Positions 1 to 11,680 of a DNA stretch of 56,478 nt are shown here, piece by piece. The DNA lies in the NCBI GenBank assembly GCA_051453625.1, contig JBOZIK010000001.1, forward strand, positions 253,435,656 through 253,492,133, read 5' to 3'. The notes below the pieces were generated by a model that worked only from the letters and a program-made list of their open reading frames with translations, did not search any database and was not told the DNA's origin. The position numbers were made by a program, and so were the translations under genes. The first letter of the stretch is position 1. Every line of letters starts with the position of its first letter. This stretch comes from Welwitschia mirabilis. Its lineage: Eukaryota; Gnetophyta; Gnetopsida; Welwitschiales.

Positions 1-1000
1 TGCATTCTATCAAATTGTCATAATTGTTTGAGTTAGATAATATTGTTTAAAAGCTTATTAAAAAATGTTTTAAAGAAAAACTACTTAACTAATAATATTT
101 GAGAAACAATTTCACATTTATTAAGCAAGTCTTTTTAAAAGAATATAAAACATTTTCACAAATTTGTATTGTTCATTCTACCCCCCATGTTAATTGTTTG
201 CATGCTCTTAAATGCTGAAAATAATAACATTAGATGAATCTAAAATTTTAGTGTGAAGTTCTTCTGTCATAATTCAAGAGAGTTAAGCACGATAGAGTAT
301 GCGAAAGCACAAGAAAGTAAAATGTAGAAGTGAAAGTAAAATTACATACCCATTTACCGCATATGCCACATGGACGTCACACTACCCAAACCCAGTGCAA
401 CATGCGTATATAGAACCGGCACTGTCGTTTGCTCGCTCAAAATTTATAGCCACTTATTGCATTTAATTCACATGTTCGAAGAGACTAAAAATTTTCACCA
501 AAAAATAGTTGGAAATGGAATTATTCTATGTGGTGTTAATGTAAAAAATTGAATGACAAGTTGGCAAAGAGAATTATAACAAAATTAGTTGGCATGGAAC
601 AGATATGGTGAAGGCTAACATGGGCTAGGTGATGAAAAAAGGAGGTATTTGTTAATTTTCAATGGGGGTCGTTAAGAATGAGGATGGGGTTGTCAAGTTT
701 GATTTTAAGTGATAAACTTGAGGAATAGCATATTATATTTAAGTCATTGTCACTCTCCACAAGAAAAGGATTTCACGAGGATCGTTATGAACTCTTAAGA
801 TCTCAATAGAAGTCACCAAATTCATTATGAAGCCATCAAAGGGTTTGAATGGGGTCTTAGTTCTTGACAGGGTCCTTCAAATCCTAGCCACTTAAAAATA
901 ATTAAATGACATAGAATAAAGAAGTGAGGTCACATGAAAAAGATATAGTGAAAAGTCAATGGGGGTCATTAAGAAAAGGACCTCACTCTCTAGTAATGGC
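1..1000 (-). other. 3' non-coding / LTR-like sequence of Ty3 element 1
   Basis: No protein is recognisable. Part of it (about 640-1,000) aligns by eye with 29,640-29,960 beside element 2, so it belongs to the same repeat family, probably 3' untranslated or LTR sequence. The phrase AATGGGGGTCRTTAAGAA occurs twice (about 661 and 959), and related versions occur near element 2. A minus-strand TATA-like string lies at about 443-453. No LTR end was placed. Confidence 0.4.
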
Positions 1001-1010
1001 TTTAAAAATA

Positions 1011-1260
1011 AGTTAACTTGAAATCCAACCCAAAGTTTTAACTTTGAGCTAGTGTCATTCAACTTTTTGAACTTACATCACAATGGCTTAGCTTGAAATC
1101 TGATTCAAAGTTTCAACTTTGAGTTAGTATGAGTTAACCAAGTGATATTGTTTTATGCGGGTTTAAGTAATACAAAATGTAAGAAGATAACTTTTACATT
1201 TATCAAGTTGGCTTGAAATCTTATCAAAGTTTTAACTTTAAGTTAGTGTCAATCAACTAG
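1011..1260. repeat. Three spaced copies of a ~50-bp repeat with an internal palindrome
   Basis: Three similar units start at about 1,014, 1,087 and 1,207. Each has the form CTTGAAATC...CAAAGTTTYAACTTT...GTTAGT. The core CAAAGTT-TT-AACTTTG is a near-perfect inverted repeat that could form a small hairpin. Spacing is irregular (about 73 and 120 bp). The units lie in the presumed LTR or 3' region of Ty3 element 1. Confidence 0.65.
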
Positions 1261-1844
1261 ATAAATGTATTTTAGAATTTTAGGTTATGATAATGTACTA
1301 TCAAAAAAATCAATATAGGTAATATTCATCTTCTTATTCTTATTTGAAAATAAATTCTTTTTCTACATACCACTAATCATGTTTTTATAAAATTATCTAA
1401 AGGTTTTCCTTAATTTAAAAATAAATTATAGTATTTCACTTAATTACATGGTAATCGATGCTCATAATAAAATCTAGTGGGTTCCTACAAAGACTCGCAA
1501 TTCAGGAAAAAACTGAGCTAATCATAAATTGAGTCAAAGTTCTGACTTCAGATTGAACCATGGTCAGTTTGGAATTTGCTGACTTTTGCCTTGACACCAA
1601 GATCATTGCTGACACTTGACACATCTCTGATGTTGGATAGAATAGGTATGTAGTTCCTTCAAAGTCTTTTACTTCATTATCAAATACATGTATACCAAGT
1701 ATTTCAAGATAAATCACACTTATCAACTACACTAGGCAATGCTTATGTTATAAATTTCATTCTTTCACATTAATCGTTTACCATTCTCCATATTCCTCCA
1801 CTCAATCCTATTTAATTCTTACTATTCCTTCTTATTCCATTCTT

Positions 1845-2585
1845 ATGACATCTACTTCCCCTCACTCTTCCATTAGTGCTTTAGGTGTTAAAAAGATAAT
1901 GCATTGTCTTTTTAACTTAGGTTCTAGAGAAATTAATATGTACATTATAAGTGTAAAATCCTAGTTACCTCAAATTACTGTTAGGTCTAAAAATGAGGTG
2001 TAGTATTTCTTATATTCTAGTTACAAATCAATTGCTGAAGTCTTTAACATATTGGACATCTTCATTACTGAATCTAGGAGAGAACGCTTTGAGAATGGGG
2101 TCATTCCTTCAAGTTTTTAACCCATGATTCATCACTTGGTGGCTAAGTATCTGAAGATTAGGATAAAAGAATTATGTTAGCAACTTAATCAAGAAGACTC
2201 AGCTTACAATATTTCCTTAGGCAAATAAACTGGATGGATGCAAGTATTAAAGAGGAAAGTTGATCAGCTTCAAGGCACTAATCCTATACTCAGTCTAGCT
2301 TCACTAAGTTTTAATAGGTAGAACATAGAAAAAATGATATGAAATGTAAAGTATTACAAGAATTTTTGGCAAGCTCACCCTGAGGAAATAGGCATCCTTA
2401 AGTGAAATGCATCTACTATCCTTGAGTGAGAGTTTTGTAGGGTCCTCTAAGACTAGGCATTTCAACAAAAAGAACAAGTTCTTTAGCCATTTCAAGAATT
2501 AAGTTGCTTTAGCAGAGTGATCTTTTCTTAGCTTTAAGTAGTTTGAGCAAATCTTTTCTTATGTTTTTGGGGAATGATGTAATAA
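1845..2585 (+). pseudogene. Opposite-strand ORF remnant at the 3' side of Ty3 element 1
   Basis: Read on the plus strand, against the direction of pol, a mostly continuous frame starts at an ATG at 1,845 and runs, with several stops and shifts, to about 2,585. A recognisable stretch around 2,085-2,180 reads ERFENGVIPSSF, then PMIHHLVAKYLKIRIKELC. The same segment recurs beside element 2 at about 30,720-30,815, which supports real coding ancestry. Another conserved stretch reads LQGTNPILSLASLSF (about 2,269-2,313). Tat-lineage elements such as Grande are known to carry an antisense ORF between pol and the 3' LTR; equating this ORF with that one is inference. Function unknown. Confidence 0.5.
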
Positions 2586-2984
2586 ATTTCTTTGTCTAGT
2601 AAAGTTTTTGTTTATTAGTTTATTTAACATAAATTTATCTTATGACTATTTTTTATTTTCTTATGGATATATTAATTTCATTAAAGGGAATTTATGCTAA
2701 ATGACTTATCAAATTGTTAAGATAATGTGAAATGATTTTAAAATTATGAATCTTTACTTTTTACTAAAACAAAATTTAATGATTATGAATGATATTAAAT
2801 TAAATATCCTTGAATTCACATTCCATTGCATGCTATAATAAAATTATTTTTATCTTTCCTTCTTTTTTTTTTTTATAAATAAGTTGTGATATATAGTTGT
2901 AGCCTTGGTAACTAGCTATGTCTCAGATAACTCTTAAGGCACGATTGTTCCTTAACTTTTATTTATTACAATTTAAATTTCCAA

Positions 2985-3165
2985 CCATAATGATGAAAAT
3001 ACAACAACCTTTGGAGGAGTAAGGACCCACAAGACTTTTACGATCCAGATCATAACTAACTAGCCCCTTAGTGGAGTTCTCACAGCTATCATATTACATT
3101 GCCAAAGACCCCTCTTAGGAATATTTGCCTCAGTGCACTTGCAATAGAACATTGTGGTTTTTTTT
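2985..3165 (-). repeat. Conserved ~180-bp block, copy 1 of 3
   Basis: Contains GAGGAGTAAGGACC and the phrase CCCCTTAGTGGAGTTCTCAC. It is shared, in the same orientation, with about 31,560-31,735 (element 2) and 46,045-46,190. In elements 1 and 2 it lies just 3' of integrase with respect to pol. It may be LTR or 3'-UTR sequence. A short (TA)n run follows at about 3,188-3,206. Confidence 0.65.
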
Positions 3166-3559
3166 CTTTATATTTATGTACGTATGTATGTATATATATA
3201 TATATTTATCAGAAGATATTCTATCCTGTGATGGAATGTCTCTCGTTAATCTTCTTAATAAGGATAATGTACCATCTCCTATTGAAGACTTACTGAGTTA
3301 TCTTCTTATTTCAAAATCATTAAATTTATCTTGAACAACTTAATAAATTGATAGCTTGAAAAACTTTAAAGAAATGACACGTCCTTTCTTATCTAGTTTA
3401 AAAATTTTTTATTTCATAAGTAGAGTGGAAGTATTCTTGGAAATCTATTAGGGTTTCCTAAATAATGAAGTAAAGATTTATAATCATAATACATTTTTAT
3501 TCTCTGTCCATTTACTTAGTAGGTTATATTTTCATCAATATCATATATCTCTATGGTTC

Positions 3560-4640
3560 CATTTTCCAAAATTTTTGTTATAGTTTAAGGCTCTAGCCAA
3601 TTTTTTCATATTTCTATTTTAAATGGATCTTTTTAGGGTTATAGATTAGTACAAAATCTCCCATATTAAACTTTGGTTTTTCTAACTTATTATCATAATA
3701 TACTTTAGTTTTTTGTTGTATAAGTTCTTTACAAAAAAGATCTTCTTTTCTGTTTTCATCCAAAATATTCATATTCTTATCCATTCTTGTTAAGCTATAT
3801 CCAAACTACACTTTAGTTCTCTAACTAATTTAAAGGTCTTTATTCTAAATTCAATTAGTAAAATAGCTCTTTTTCCTAAGACCAAGTCATAGGGTGTAAA
3901 CCTATGCTATGTTTCTAAGTTATTTTGTAATGCCATAAAGCTTCATTTAATTTTTCAGCCCAATCTGTTTTTTAAACTATTCATGACTTTTGTTAATATT
4001 CTATTAATTTCTCTATTAATCACTTCAGTGTGGGCATTAGATTGAGGATGATATGTAGTAGAGAGTTTGTAATGGATTCCATGTTTAGTTAAGATATTCT
4101 TTAAAATTTCACTAGTAAAATGAGTTCCTCTAATAGATATAAGACTTTAAGGGGCTCTAAAGCAATAGAAAATATTCCTAAGGAAAAAGGTAATTAAGGT
4201 TTGGAAAGAATAATGAGACACAGCCTTAGCCTTAATTCACTTAGTGAAATAATCAATGTAGACCAATATATATTTTTTTCCATAGGAGGAAGGATTGATA
4301 GGTCCAATGAAATCTATCCCTCAGATATGAAAAGATTCAATTGACTGAATCTATTATTGTGGCATTTATAATTTTTAGTTAAATGCTTCTTCTCTTTGAT
4401 ACTTATTACAACTCTGGACATAACCATTTGAATATTTGCATATTATGGGTTAGTATTATTCCATATGAAGAATTTTTATCCCTGTTCTTCTTGCACCATA
4501 ATGTCCTTCTCCTTCTTTTTCATGAGCTTCCTTTAGAATTTCTTTCTAAAAATTTTCTTTTACACATCTTCTAATAACATGATCTTTTCATCTTCTAAAT
4601 AACATCTTATCATGCCATATGTAGTCTCTAGATTCTCTTA
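3560..4640 (-). pseudogene. Integrase remnant of Ty3 element 1
   Basis: On the minus strand the zinc-finger end gives CxxC-like VQSCNKYQREE (about 4,395-4,440). The core then gives GIDFIGP (about 4,300-4,325) followed by SSYGKKYILVYIDYFTK, matching the integrase core of Tat/Athila elements. The downstream core motif TTYHPQSNAHTEVINREI (about 3,990-4,060) corresponds to the family's TAYHPQTxGQAEVxNREI. Integrase would insert the cDNA copy. Stops interrupt the frame in several places, including where a tryptophan or glutamine is expected, so it cannot be functional. The C-terminal part below about 3,900 is poorly preserved. Confidence 0.85.
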
Positions 4641-4799
4641 ACGATATTTTTCTTTCATAATATTTCATAAAAATGGTAATTTCTTATTTACAATGAAATT
4701 TGTTATGTCAGCATACCATGAACTAGTTTTTACTTGAAAGAGATGTTCATCTAGAAATTCATCTCTTATATTTATTTGTTCTTCATCGGAAAATTCTAA

Positions 4800-5115
4800 T
4801 CTTGAGAGATGATCTATTACTACATTTTTTGTCACATTTTTATCAATAGTTTTTAAGTCAAATTCTTACATCAATAGTATCCATCTCATAATTCTTGAAT
4901 TAACTTTTTTTTATTTGGAAAAAATCTAATAGCACTATAGTCTGTATGAACTTTTACTTCGTAAGCTAAAATATAATGTCTGAATTTTTCTAATACCATT
5001 ACTACTAATAACAACTCTTTCTCAATTACTGTATAATTTCATTGAGCTAGTTTAGAGTTCTTACTAGTATAGGTGATAATGTATGGTTTATTGTTTTCAT
5101 CTTCTTATCCTAAAA
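4800..5115 (-). pseudogene. RNase H remnant of Ty3 element 1
   Basis: The minus strand encodes NYTVIEKELLLVVMVLEKF followed by RHYILAYEVKVHTDYSAI. This is the diagnostic Ty3/gypsy RNase H signature (NYTxTEKELLAVVFAxxKFRxYL..KVxVxTDHxAI). It would degrade the RNA strand during reverse transcription. It lies between RT and integrase, as expected for Ty3/gypsy. A stop replaces the residue before NYT. The sister copy in element 2 (33,441-33,644) is better preserved. Confidence 0.88.
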
Positions 5116-5199
5116 CAACTCCCATAACATGACTAGATGCATCAGTCATAATGTAAAATGATCTTTCTCAATTAGATCCATGTAAAATAAGTTCTAATA

Positions 5200-6080
5200 A
5201 AATTTTATCTTTTAAAGTTTGATAGGTACTTTGACATTCATGAGTATAATTATATTCCAAATCCTTCTGTAAGAGATTACTCAAAGGTTTGGCAATTTTA
5301 CTAAAGTTAAATATAAATCTTTTATAATATCCAATATGCCCTAAGAAAGATATTAATTCTTTTATTTGGTTAAAAGTAAAATATACTTTATAACCTTTTT
5401 TTTTTATTCATCAGTTTTAATCACTTTTTAAGATATTTTATATCCCAAAACTATGACTTTCGTCATCATAAGATGACTTTTTGACTAGCTAAGTTTTAGA
5501 TGTTTCTCTTTACATCTTTCTAAAACTCTTTCTAATCTATCAAATGGCTCATTAAAATTATTTTCAAAAGTTGAGAAATCATCCATAAATACTTCAATAG
5601 ATCTTCCTATCATATCTTGAAAAGTACTATTTGCTAACTTTTGAAAGGTAGTAGGGGCCTTACATAACTCAAATGGTAAGAATTTATAGTCATAAGTACC
5701 CTAATGACAAGTAAAAGTTATCTTAACTTGATCCTCTAAAGCTATTAAAACCTCATTATTATTCACTATATCCATCAAGAACGTTGTAGTACTGATGTCC
5801 AAATACTCTTTCTAAAACTTGATCTATAAATGGAAGAGGAAATTGATATTTATAGATTGCTATATTCAACATTTAAAAATCTATACATACTCTTAATTTA
5901 TTTCCTTTCTCTGGCACCACTGTAATAGAATAAATCCATTCTAAATCAGATCTAGGATAGATGAATCTAACATTCAAGAGTTTAGAAATTTCTTACTTAA
6001 TTATTTCTGACATATGTAGAATGTATGTTCTTTCAGGATACTTGTTTTGCTTAATTAAAGTATTGAAATAAATTCTATGT
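5200..6080 (-). pseudogene. Reverse transcriptase remnant of Ty3 element 1
   Basis: The minus strand between 5,575 and 5,677 reads PFELCKAPTTFQKLANS, then DMIGRSIEVFMDDFS. This contains the RT palm motif with the catalytic aspartates (FMDD) in the form typical of Athila/Tat elements. Downstream frames (lower coordinates) continue into the thumb and connection. Upstream frames at about 5,880-5,990 match the region where RT begins (for example an RFIYPRSDLEW-like stretch). Stops and small indels break the frame. It would copy element RNA into cDNA. Confidence 0.87.
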
Positions 6081-6109
6081 AACATACTTTTGGATCTATC
6101 CCTTTAATA

Positions 6110-6397
6110 TTAGTATGATCCCAAGAAAAAGCTCCTTTTTTCCCCCCTTATCAACATTCTTTTAAGCTTCCTTCTCTCAGAATGAGGTGAAGAGCTGTTT
6201 ATAATCAAGACTCTATTTAAAGCTATTTCAATATACTCTAATCTTTCCTTAAGTGGAGGTTTTTCTATTTCTTGAAATATTAAACTTTCTTCTTTATACC
6301 TTTCTTTATTTTGCTTATTTAATGTCATACTAACTCCTTGTGTCACAATTGCATTGGTTCTAGCTTCTGTATTATGTGCAATCTTTTTTACAACCAC
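6110..6397 (-). pseudogene. Protease-RT linker of Ty3 element 1
   Basis: A 95-codon open stretch on the minus strand, rich in charged residues, with no catalytic motif. By alignment to element 2 (about 34,690-34,980) it is the spacer between protease and RT. Its 5' continuation is interrupted at 6,410 by the poly(A) end of LINE1 and resumes at about 12,907. It is a fragment of a polyprotein rather than a gene of its own. Confidence 0.6.
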
Positions 6398-6410
6398 TAC
6401 ATTAGATAAC

Positions 6411-6682
6411 TTTTTTTTTGAGAAATAGTAAATAGGTTATATTAACTCAAAAAAGAGGAAGATTTACAATATAGCTCAAGAGCTAGATTTCCAAAAATGG
6501 TAGAATTCTTTCTGGTATTCAAACCCCCATACATCAGCATCTAATTTTCTCAACCCAGGTTCCTAATTCCAGTCACAAAGAGGTTCAATTCAAGCAGACC
6601 CTAAGGGATTTACAACAAAACAGTATTCATTTAGGGAATAGTTAGGTGGGGGGCCAACGGTTTAGTTTCTTTCTCAAAGTTT
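6411..6682 (-). other. LINE1 3' end
   Basis: On the minus strand this ends TTACTATTTCTC followed by nine A residues, preceded by TTAATATAACC. The 3' end of LINE2 (41,655-41,685) has the same architecture, TTAATATAA...TTTCTTTTTC then A11. That supports one LINE family. No coding motif was recognised; the J-domain position predicted from LINE2 falls in the adjoining gap. Confidence 0.6.
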
Positions 6683-7609
6683 NNNNNNNNNNNNNNNNNN
6701 NNNNNNNNNNNNNNNNNNNNNNNNNNNNNNNNNNNNNNNNNNNNNNNNNNNNNNNNNNNNNNNNNNNNNNNNNNNNNNNNNNNNNNNNNNNNNNNNNNNN
6801 NNNNNNNNNNNNNNNNNNNNNNNNNNNNNNNNNNNNNNNNNNNNNNNNNNNNNNNNNNNNNNNNNNNNNNNNNNNNNNNNNNNNNNNNNNNNNNNNNNNN
6901 NNNNNNNNNNNNNNNNNNNNNNNNNNNNNNNNNNNNNNNNNNNNNNNNNNNNNNNNNNNNNNNNNNNNNNNNNNNNNNNNNNNNNNNNNNNNNNNNNNNN
7001 NNNNNNNNNNNNNNNNNNNNNNNNNNNNNNNNNNNNNNNNNNNNNNNNNNNNNNNNNNNNNNNNNNNNNNNNNNNNNNNNNNNNNNNNNNNNNNNNNNNN
7101 NNNNNNNNNNNNNNNNNNNNNNNNNNNNNNNNNNNNNNNNNNNNNNNNNNNNNNNNNNNNNNNNNNNNNNNNNNNNNNNNNNNNNNNNNNNNNNNNNNNN
7201 NNNNNNNNNNNNNNNNNNNNNNNNNNNNNNNNNNNNNNNNNNNNNNNNNNNNNNNNNNNNNNNNNNNNNNNNNNNNNNNNNNNNNNNNNNNNNNNNNNNN
7301 NNNNNNNNNNNNNNNNNNNNNNNNNNNNNNNNNNNNNNNNNNNNNNNNNNNNNNNNNNNNNNNNNNNNNNNNNNNNNNNNNNNNNNNNNNNNNNNNNNNN
7401 NNNNNNNNNNNNNNNNNNNNNNNNNNNNNNNNNNNNNNNNNNNNNNNNNNNNNNNNNNNNNNNNNNNNNNNNNNNNNNNNNNNNNNNNNNNNNNNNNNNN
7501 NNNNNNNNNNNNNNNNNNNNNNNNNNNNNNNNNNNNNNNNNNNNNNNNNNNNNNNNNNNNNNNNNNNNNNNNNNNNNNNNNNNNNNNNNNNNNNNNNNNN
7601 NNNNNNNNN
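6683..7609. other. Assembly gap, 927 N
   Basis: A run of N inside LINE1 ORF2. Open frames that cross it are artefacts. By distance from the zf-RVT motif, this gap should hold the LINE1 counterpart of the LINE2 J-domain. Confidence 0.99.
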
Positions 7610-8520
7610 CTATAACTTTTACCTCTTTTTCCAAGAGTTTTACCAATTAACCTTTTAAAGTAAGGAACAATGGAAGACTTGGGGCTCTCTTTTTCAATTC
7701 TATTCCTTGAGGACCTATGTGAATGGTATCATTAATAGTATAAATATTAATAAAAAGGATAGTATTACCTATCCTAGTGGATCTACCATTCAAGTATCTA
7801 AAAAATTGTTTAGGGAGATCAAGATTATGTCCTCTAAGGATAAGCACATAAGAATTCCGTCCAACTATTTTAAATGCCTTCCAACTTTACTTATGATGTA
7901 ATAGCGCATTGTGCTTAACAGGTTTGATTCTTAGAGCCTTCCCAATGTCTTCTTGCATGTTAATATCATAGCAGCTAATTGGGCGCAATTTAGATACTTC
8001 TCTCTAGCATGTTTTTGATGCTCTTTTCTACATGTTCTTCCATAAATTGGGCGTAGTTTTATTTGCAGGGTTTAGATTACGACGTTTGTTATAGAACTGG
8101 ATTTGATCTATTTATTCAATATATTTAATAATTTTGAATTTCAACTTTGAGATGGATAATTTTTCTTGCTAAAAAATAATGTTGTGTCTATGGTTCCATA
8201 AGAGACAAGCACCAACAATCATGAAGGCAATTTACTTGAAAGAGTTAAAGGTATCCAAGCTAATATGAGAAGTAGAGATGTATTTGACCCTTTTTAAAGA
8301 TCTTTTACAATAGAAGATTGAATGAAAAGATAATTTTTAGACTCATTATTTTCACGGCACATTAGATAATCTTGATCAACTTTTAAATTTCTTTGAATAA
8401 TTTTATCTACTATGGAAATACATCCTTTTAACATATACCATTAAAACATTTTAATCTTCTCTGGTATATTTAGCTTTTATAATTTCTTCCATTTATGATC
8501 ACACTAAAATAAATTATGAA
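7610..8520 (-). pseudogene. LINE1 ORF2 C-terminal region with zf-RVT remnant
   Basis: On the minus strand at about 8,320-8,480 a stretch reads IPEKIKMF, then MLKGCISIVDKI, QRNLKVDQDYLMC and later NNESKNYLF. It matches the zf-RVT module of plant LINEs (P.KIKFF.W....R..T...L..R......C..C....E...HLF). Several stops are present. The stretch 7,610-8,300 has no motif that I recognise, and the equivalent part of LINE2 (about 40,000-41,150) is a long variable linker. Confidence 0.7.
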
Positions 8521-8849
8521 AAATTATTAATATACTTATTTTTCCATTTTGGATAGAGAGAGTTTGATTTTTAAAAACATGTGGCCAAACCTCTCTGGTG
8601 GAATGGATCATGTACTTCTATAAAGTAGAATGCCTTTCTTTATCATCCTAATTTTTTTGGAATAATTTAACTCAAAGAATGTTATCATTAGATAGAGATC
8701 TACACTAATGCTTATCAAGAATACATTTGCTTATATCCATAGTTTTTCTAATGACAAGATTACCTGCTTTCTTTGGAATGGCAATTTGCTCAAAGTTTAT
8801 AAGATGAAGCCTCTTATGGGACTTATCACCCAACCAAATAAAAATCTTG

Positions 8850-10130
8850 AATAATGTTATCTATCATGTTGACATACTTATTAGTTATAGGAAGAAACTA
8901 GAAGGATAAATAGTCATACTTACCAGGCAAGATTTGGTAAGGAGAACTTTCCTTACACTAGTTAAGAACCTGTTTTCCCATCTAATTAATTAAGATATAA
9001 TTTTCCTCATCAAAAAAGGATAAATACTATCAACAATCTAATCTGAATCAAAAGAAAAACCAAGATAGACATTAGGAAACGTGACTTGCTAGCACTGGAA
9101 AATTTGAGAGATAGTTGTCTTCCTTGCTTGAGGAGTGGTAATGAGGAAGAGCTTTGATTTTTGCAATTACAAGACCTAAGAAATCATGAAACTTATTTAA
9201 CATATTACAAGTATGTCTTATCATAGAAAGGCTAGAGTTCAAACAAAAGAGAGTGTCATCTACAAACTGAAGAATGAAATAAGAAGAAGCTAGCTCAATG
9301 GCAAAAATTTGATTTCAATTTTAAATGAAAAGATGGGCTAAGGAATCCATCACTAGAATAAAAAGACTCAAAGAAAGGGGATCACCTTAACGTAGACCAT
9401 TATTACCTTCCTCATTGATCATAATAAAGAAGATCAACATCAAGCTACAAAAGTGAATGAGATGCCTGAGAGGCACAGTTACATCATGCTCCTATAACAC
9501 ATATTCTAATATTTCCCACTAGACTGTATCAAATGCTTTAGCTATACTAAGCTTAAGGAACATTGCAAGTTTTTGTCTTCTATGATGCAGATGAAGAATT
9601 TCATTAGCAAGGGTTATGTTATCATGAAAACTCTTCTTGAAATAAAACTGGATTGAGATGAGAGGACCATGTCTAGGAGGAGCACTTTAAAGCTATCTAC
9701 AATAATATTAGTGCAAATCTTATAGAAAACATTATAAAGACTAATTGACCTATATTTGTGAGGATTCTCTGCATCTTCTATTTTATGAATAAGGATGAGA
9801 ATAGTTCCTTGAAAGGTTTGTAAAAGGTATCTTTGTCAAATGTTTCTTAAATCGCATCATAAACATCAACCTTAATAATATCTCAAAGAGTCTGATATAA
9901 CTTTATAATGAAGCCATCAAGAGTTAGTACCTTGTTTTTTTCATGAAGTTAATGGTGTTTCAAATTTCCTTCTCTACGACTTTTTAACTCAAATAACATT
10001 ATTGTTCTATAGTAATAAGAGCACCAACTAGGATACTGCTAAGAACCATCAACTTCTCTATGAACATTTTCTAAAAATATTTAACAAATGAATCGACAAT
10101 TTGAGCATTAGACTTGTAACGCATTGTAGA
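8850..10130 (-). pseudogene. LINE1 ORF2 reverse transcriptase remnant
   Basis: The minus strand gives NNGLR-stop-GDPLSLSLFILVMDSL at about 9,340-9,402, the LINE RT signature G-L-R-Q-G-D-P-L-S-x-x-L-F, with the Q codon now a stop. FVDDTL follows at about 9,250-9,265 and holds the catalytic aspartate pair. Upstream, around 9,480-9,560, a frame resembles the KAFD-type motif region. RT would carry out target-primed reverse transcription. Stops and frameshifts make it inactive. Confidence 0.85.
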
Positions 10131-10299
10131 CACGCTCCATTGTATACTATTTTTTTTATCTATGTCTTTTCACTATCTAGAAGAAGAATTTCATGTTGTG
10201 GTCTCCTTCTTTAAGCCACTGGATTTTAGATCGCTATTTCTAGTAAGGTTTTTTTTTCCTTAGAAGATATATCATGAATTTAAAAGATAAGATGCTTTT

Positions 10300-11100
10300 C
10301 ATAAGCTAAACTAGAACTGATAGTTTCATTGTGCTTTTGGATATTGCTTAGCTCTTTAAACAATTGATTCTTAGTGCTCCTAAAGAAATCATTCAACTAT
10401 TTCTTCTCAATAATTGATTCTTGCCTTAAATTTTAAGCTTTGAAATAAGCTATAAGTAGCATTATCTTTTATCAGAGTATTTCAAATATGATTGAACAAC
10501 TCTATGTAGTTTGGATCTTTCAACTAGAAGTGCCCAAAACAGAAGAGAAACTTCTTTTGAGGGGAGTTCATCATGAGGATTATGAACTTGTGATTAGAAA
10601 AGAATCTAGATTTTGTTTTGAGAAATAAATGCTTATTAGAGTTTTTGATTAAACATTTATCAATTCTTGACATAACAAAATTTTCACCTTTCTTGAGATT
10701 ACTCCATGTATAGGAAGCACCATGAAGAGGAAGTCTTATTGATAAAATCAGAAAAAGGATCAATAGTGAAGAAATTAGAAACATTACTGAGCTTCTTATG
10801 AGGGCTAAGGGTTTGATTAGAGTCATCCATAATGATATTTGAAAAATCTAACATAATGTGCTAAATGCATTAGAGTCTTTGATCTGCTTCCTAAGGTGAT
10901 AGAAGTTGATGATTCTTTTATTTTGATCATTAAAAATCAAATTCACAATAAGATGGTTGTTACTCTTGCTAATAGTAGATATGTTACCATACTTTGAGAG
11001 GATCATCCATTCCCATTTTGTTCCTATACTCAGAACAAAAATAAAGGACCAAGGAAAATTTGTGTAAAACAATTAGTTTCTAGAGAATTAAGCTTTGTTT
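10300..11100 (-). pseudogene. LINE1 ORF2 apurinic-type endonuclease remnant
   Basis: Two open stretches (10,848-11,072 and 10,524-10,826) on the minus strand hold endonuclease-like sequence. The second contains IRLPLHGASYTWSN, then SRIDKCLI, and later FFSNHKFIILM. These match the L1 endonuclease motifs (DLPLxGxxFTWSN, SRIDRxLV, SDHxPIxL). The histidine of the SDH motif is kept but the aspartate has become N. The enzyme would nick target DNA. The two stretches are in different frames. Confidence 0.8.
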
Positions 11101-11680
11101 CTTAAAGAAGACACATAGAAAATAATATATCCCTTAAGAGACTCCAAACATAGGAAATTTTTTGGCCATTTCCAAGGTCTCTACAATTTTAGGAAATAAT
11201 CATGAAAATGAGAGTTGAGATTACTTACCATCTCAGATTTCCTCCTTTTTCTCCTTTCCAATTTTGCCTTTTTGGGTATTTGTTGTTATCCTTTTATCTG
11301 TCTGTCCCAGTTTTTCACTTCTATTATGTATTGGTGCATTCACAACATGCTTATTAACACTATTCCCATTATCTTTGAGTTTCTATCCCATTTTTATCTG
11401 TGATTGTTGCTATGAATGATGCATTAAAACTAAGACCAGTGTATTGTGAACACGCTCTATGTCTTCCTATTCTACTTTTTCAAAGTTTTTTTTCCATTTC
11501 TTTTTCTATCATCTATTATAATCCTTCTTTTGAAAGAATATTATACTTATTTACCTACATGATAAGTTCATTGTTCAAGACTGAAGCTAGTTTCTTTTTC
11601 TTGTTTTTCCTGACTTTCTACTAATTAGTCTTTTTATTTTTTTTTTCATGTTTTTCTTGTGTGTCCATGTTCTCCACATT
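11101..11680 (-). other. LINE1 ORF1 C-terminus / ORF1-ORF2 junction
   Basis: Between the DUF4283-like part of ORF1 and the endonuclease. T-rich plus-strand sequence; the open frames on the plus strand (11,215-11,624) are hydrophobic translations of poly-pyrimidine sequence and are not credible genes. At about 11,660-11,690 the minus strand reads C-L-K-M-W-x-x-W-T-H, possibly the CCHC knuckle that follows DUF4283. Otherwise nothing is recognisable. Confidence 0.4.

Noticed and set aside
3099-3334. Two overlapping plus-strand ORFs
   Set aside because: They lie in the conserved non-coding block and a (TA)n tract, and are not conserved in the other two copies of the block.
6642-7650. Long open frames on both strands (334 codons)
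   Set aside because: They consist almost entirely of the 927-N gap; only a few real codons at each end.
11215-11624. Hydrophobic plus-strand ORFs resembling membrane proteins
   Set aside because: They are the antisense of A-rich LINE1 sequence; T-rich DNA reads as Phe/Leu/Ile and mimics membrane segments.
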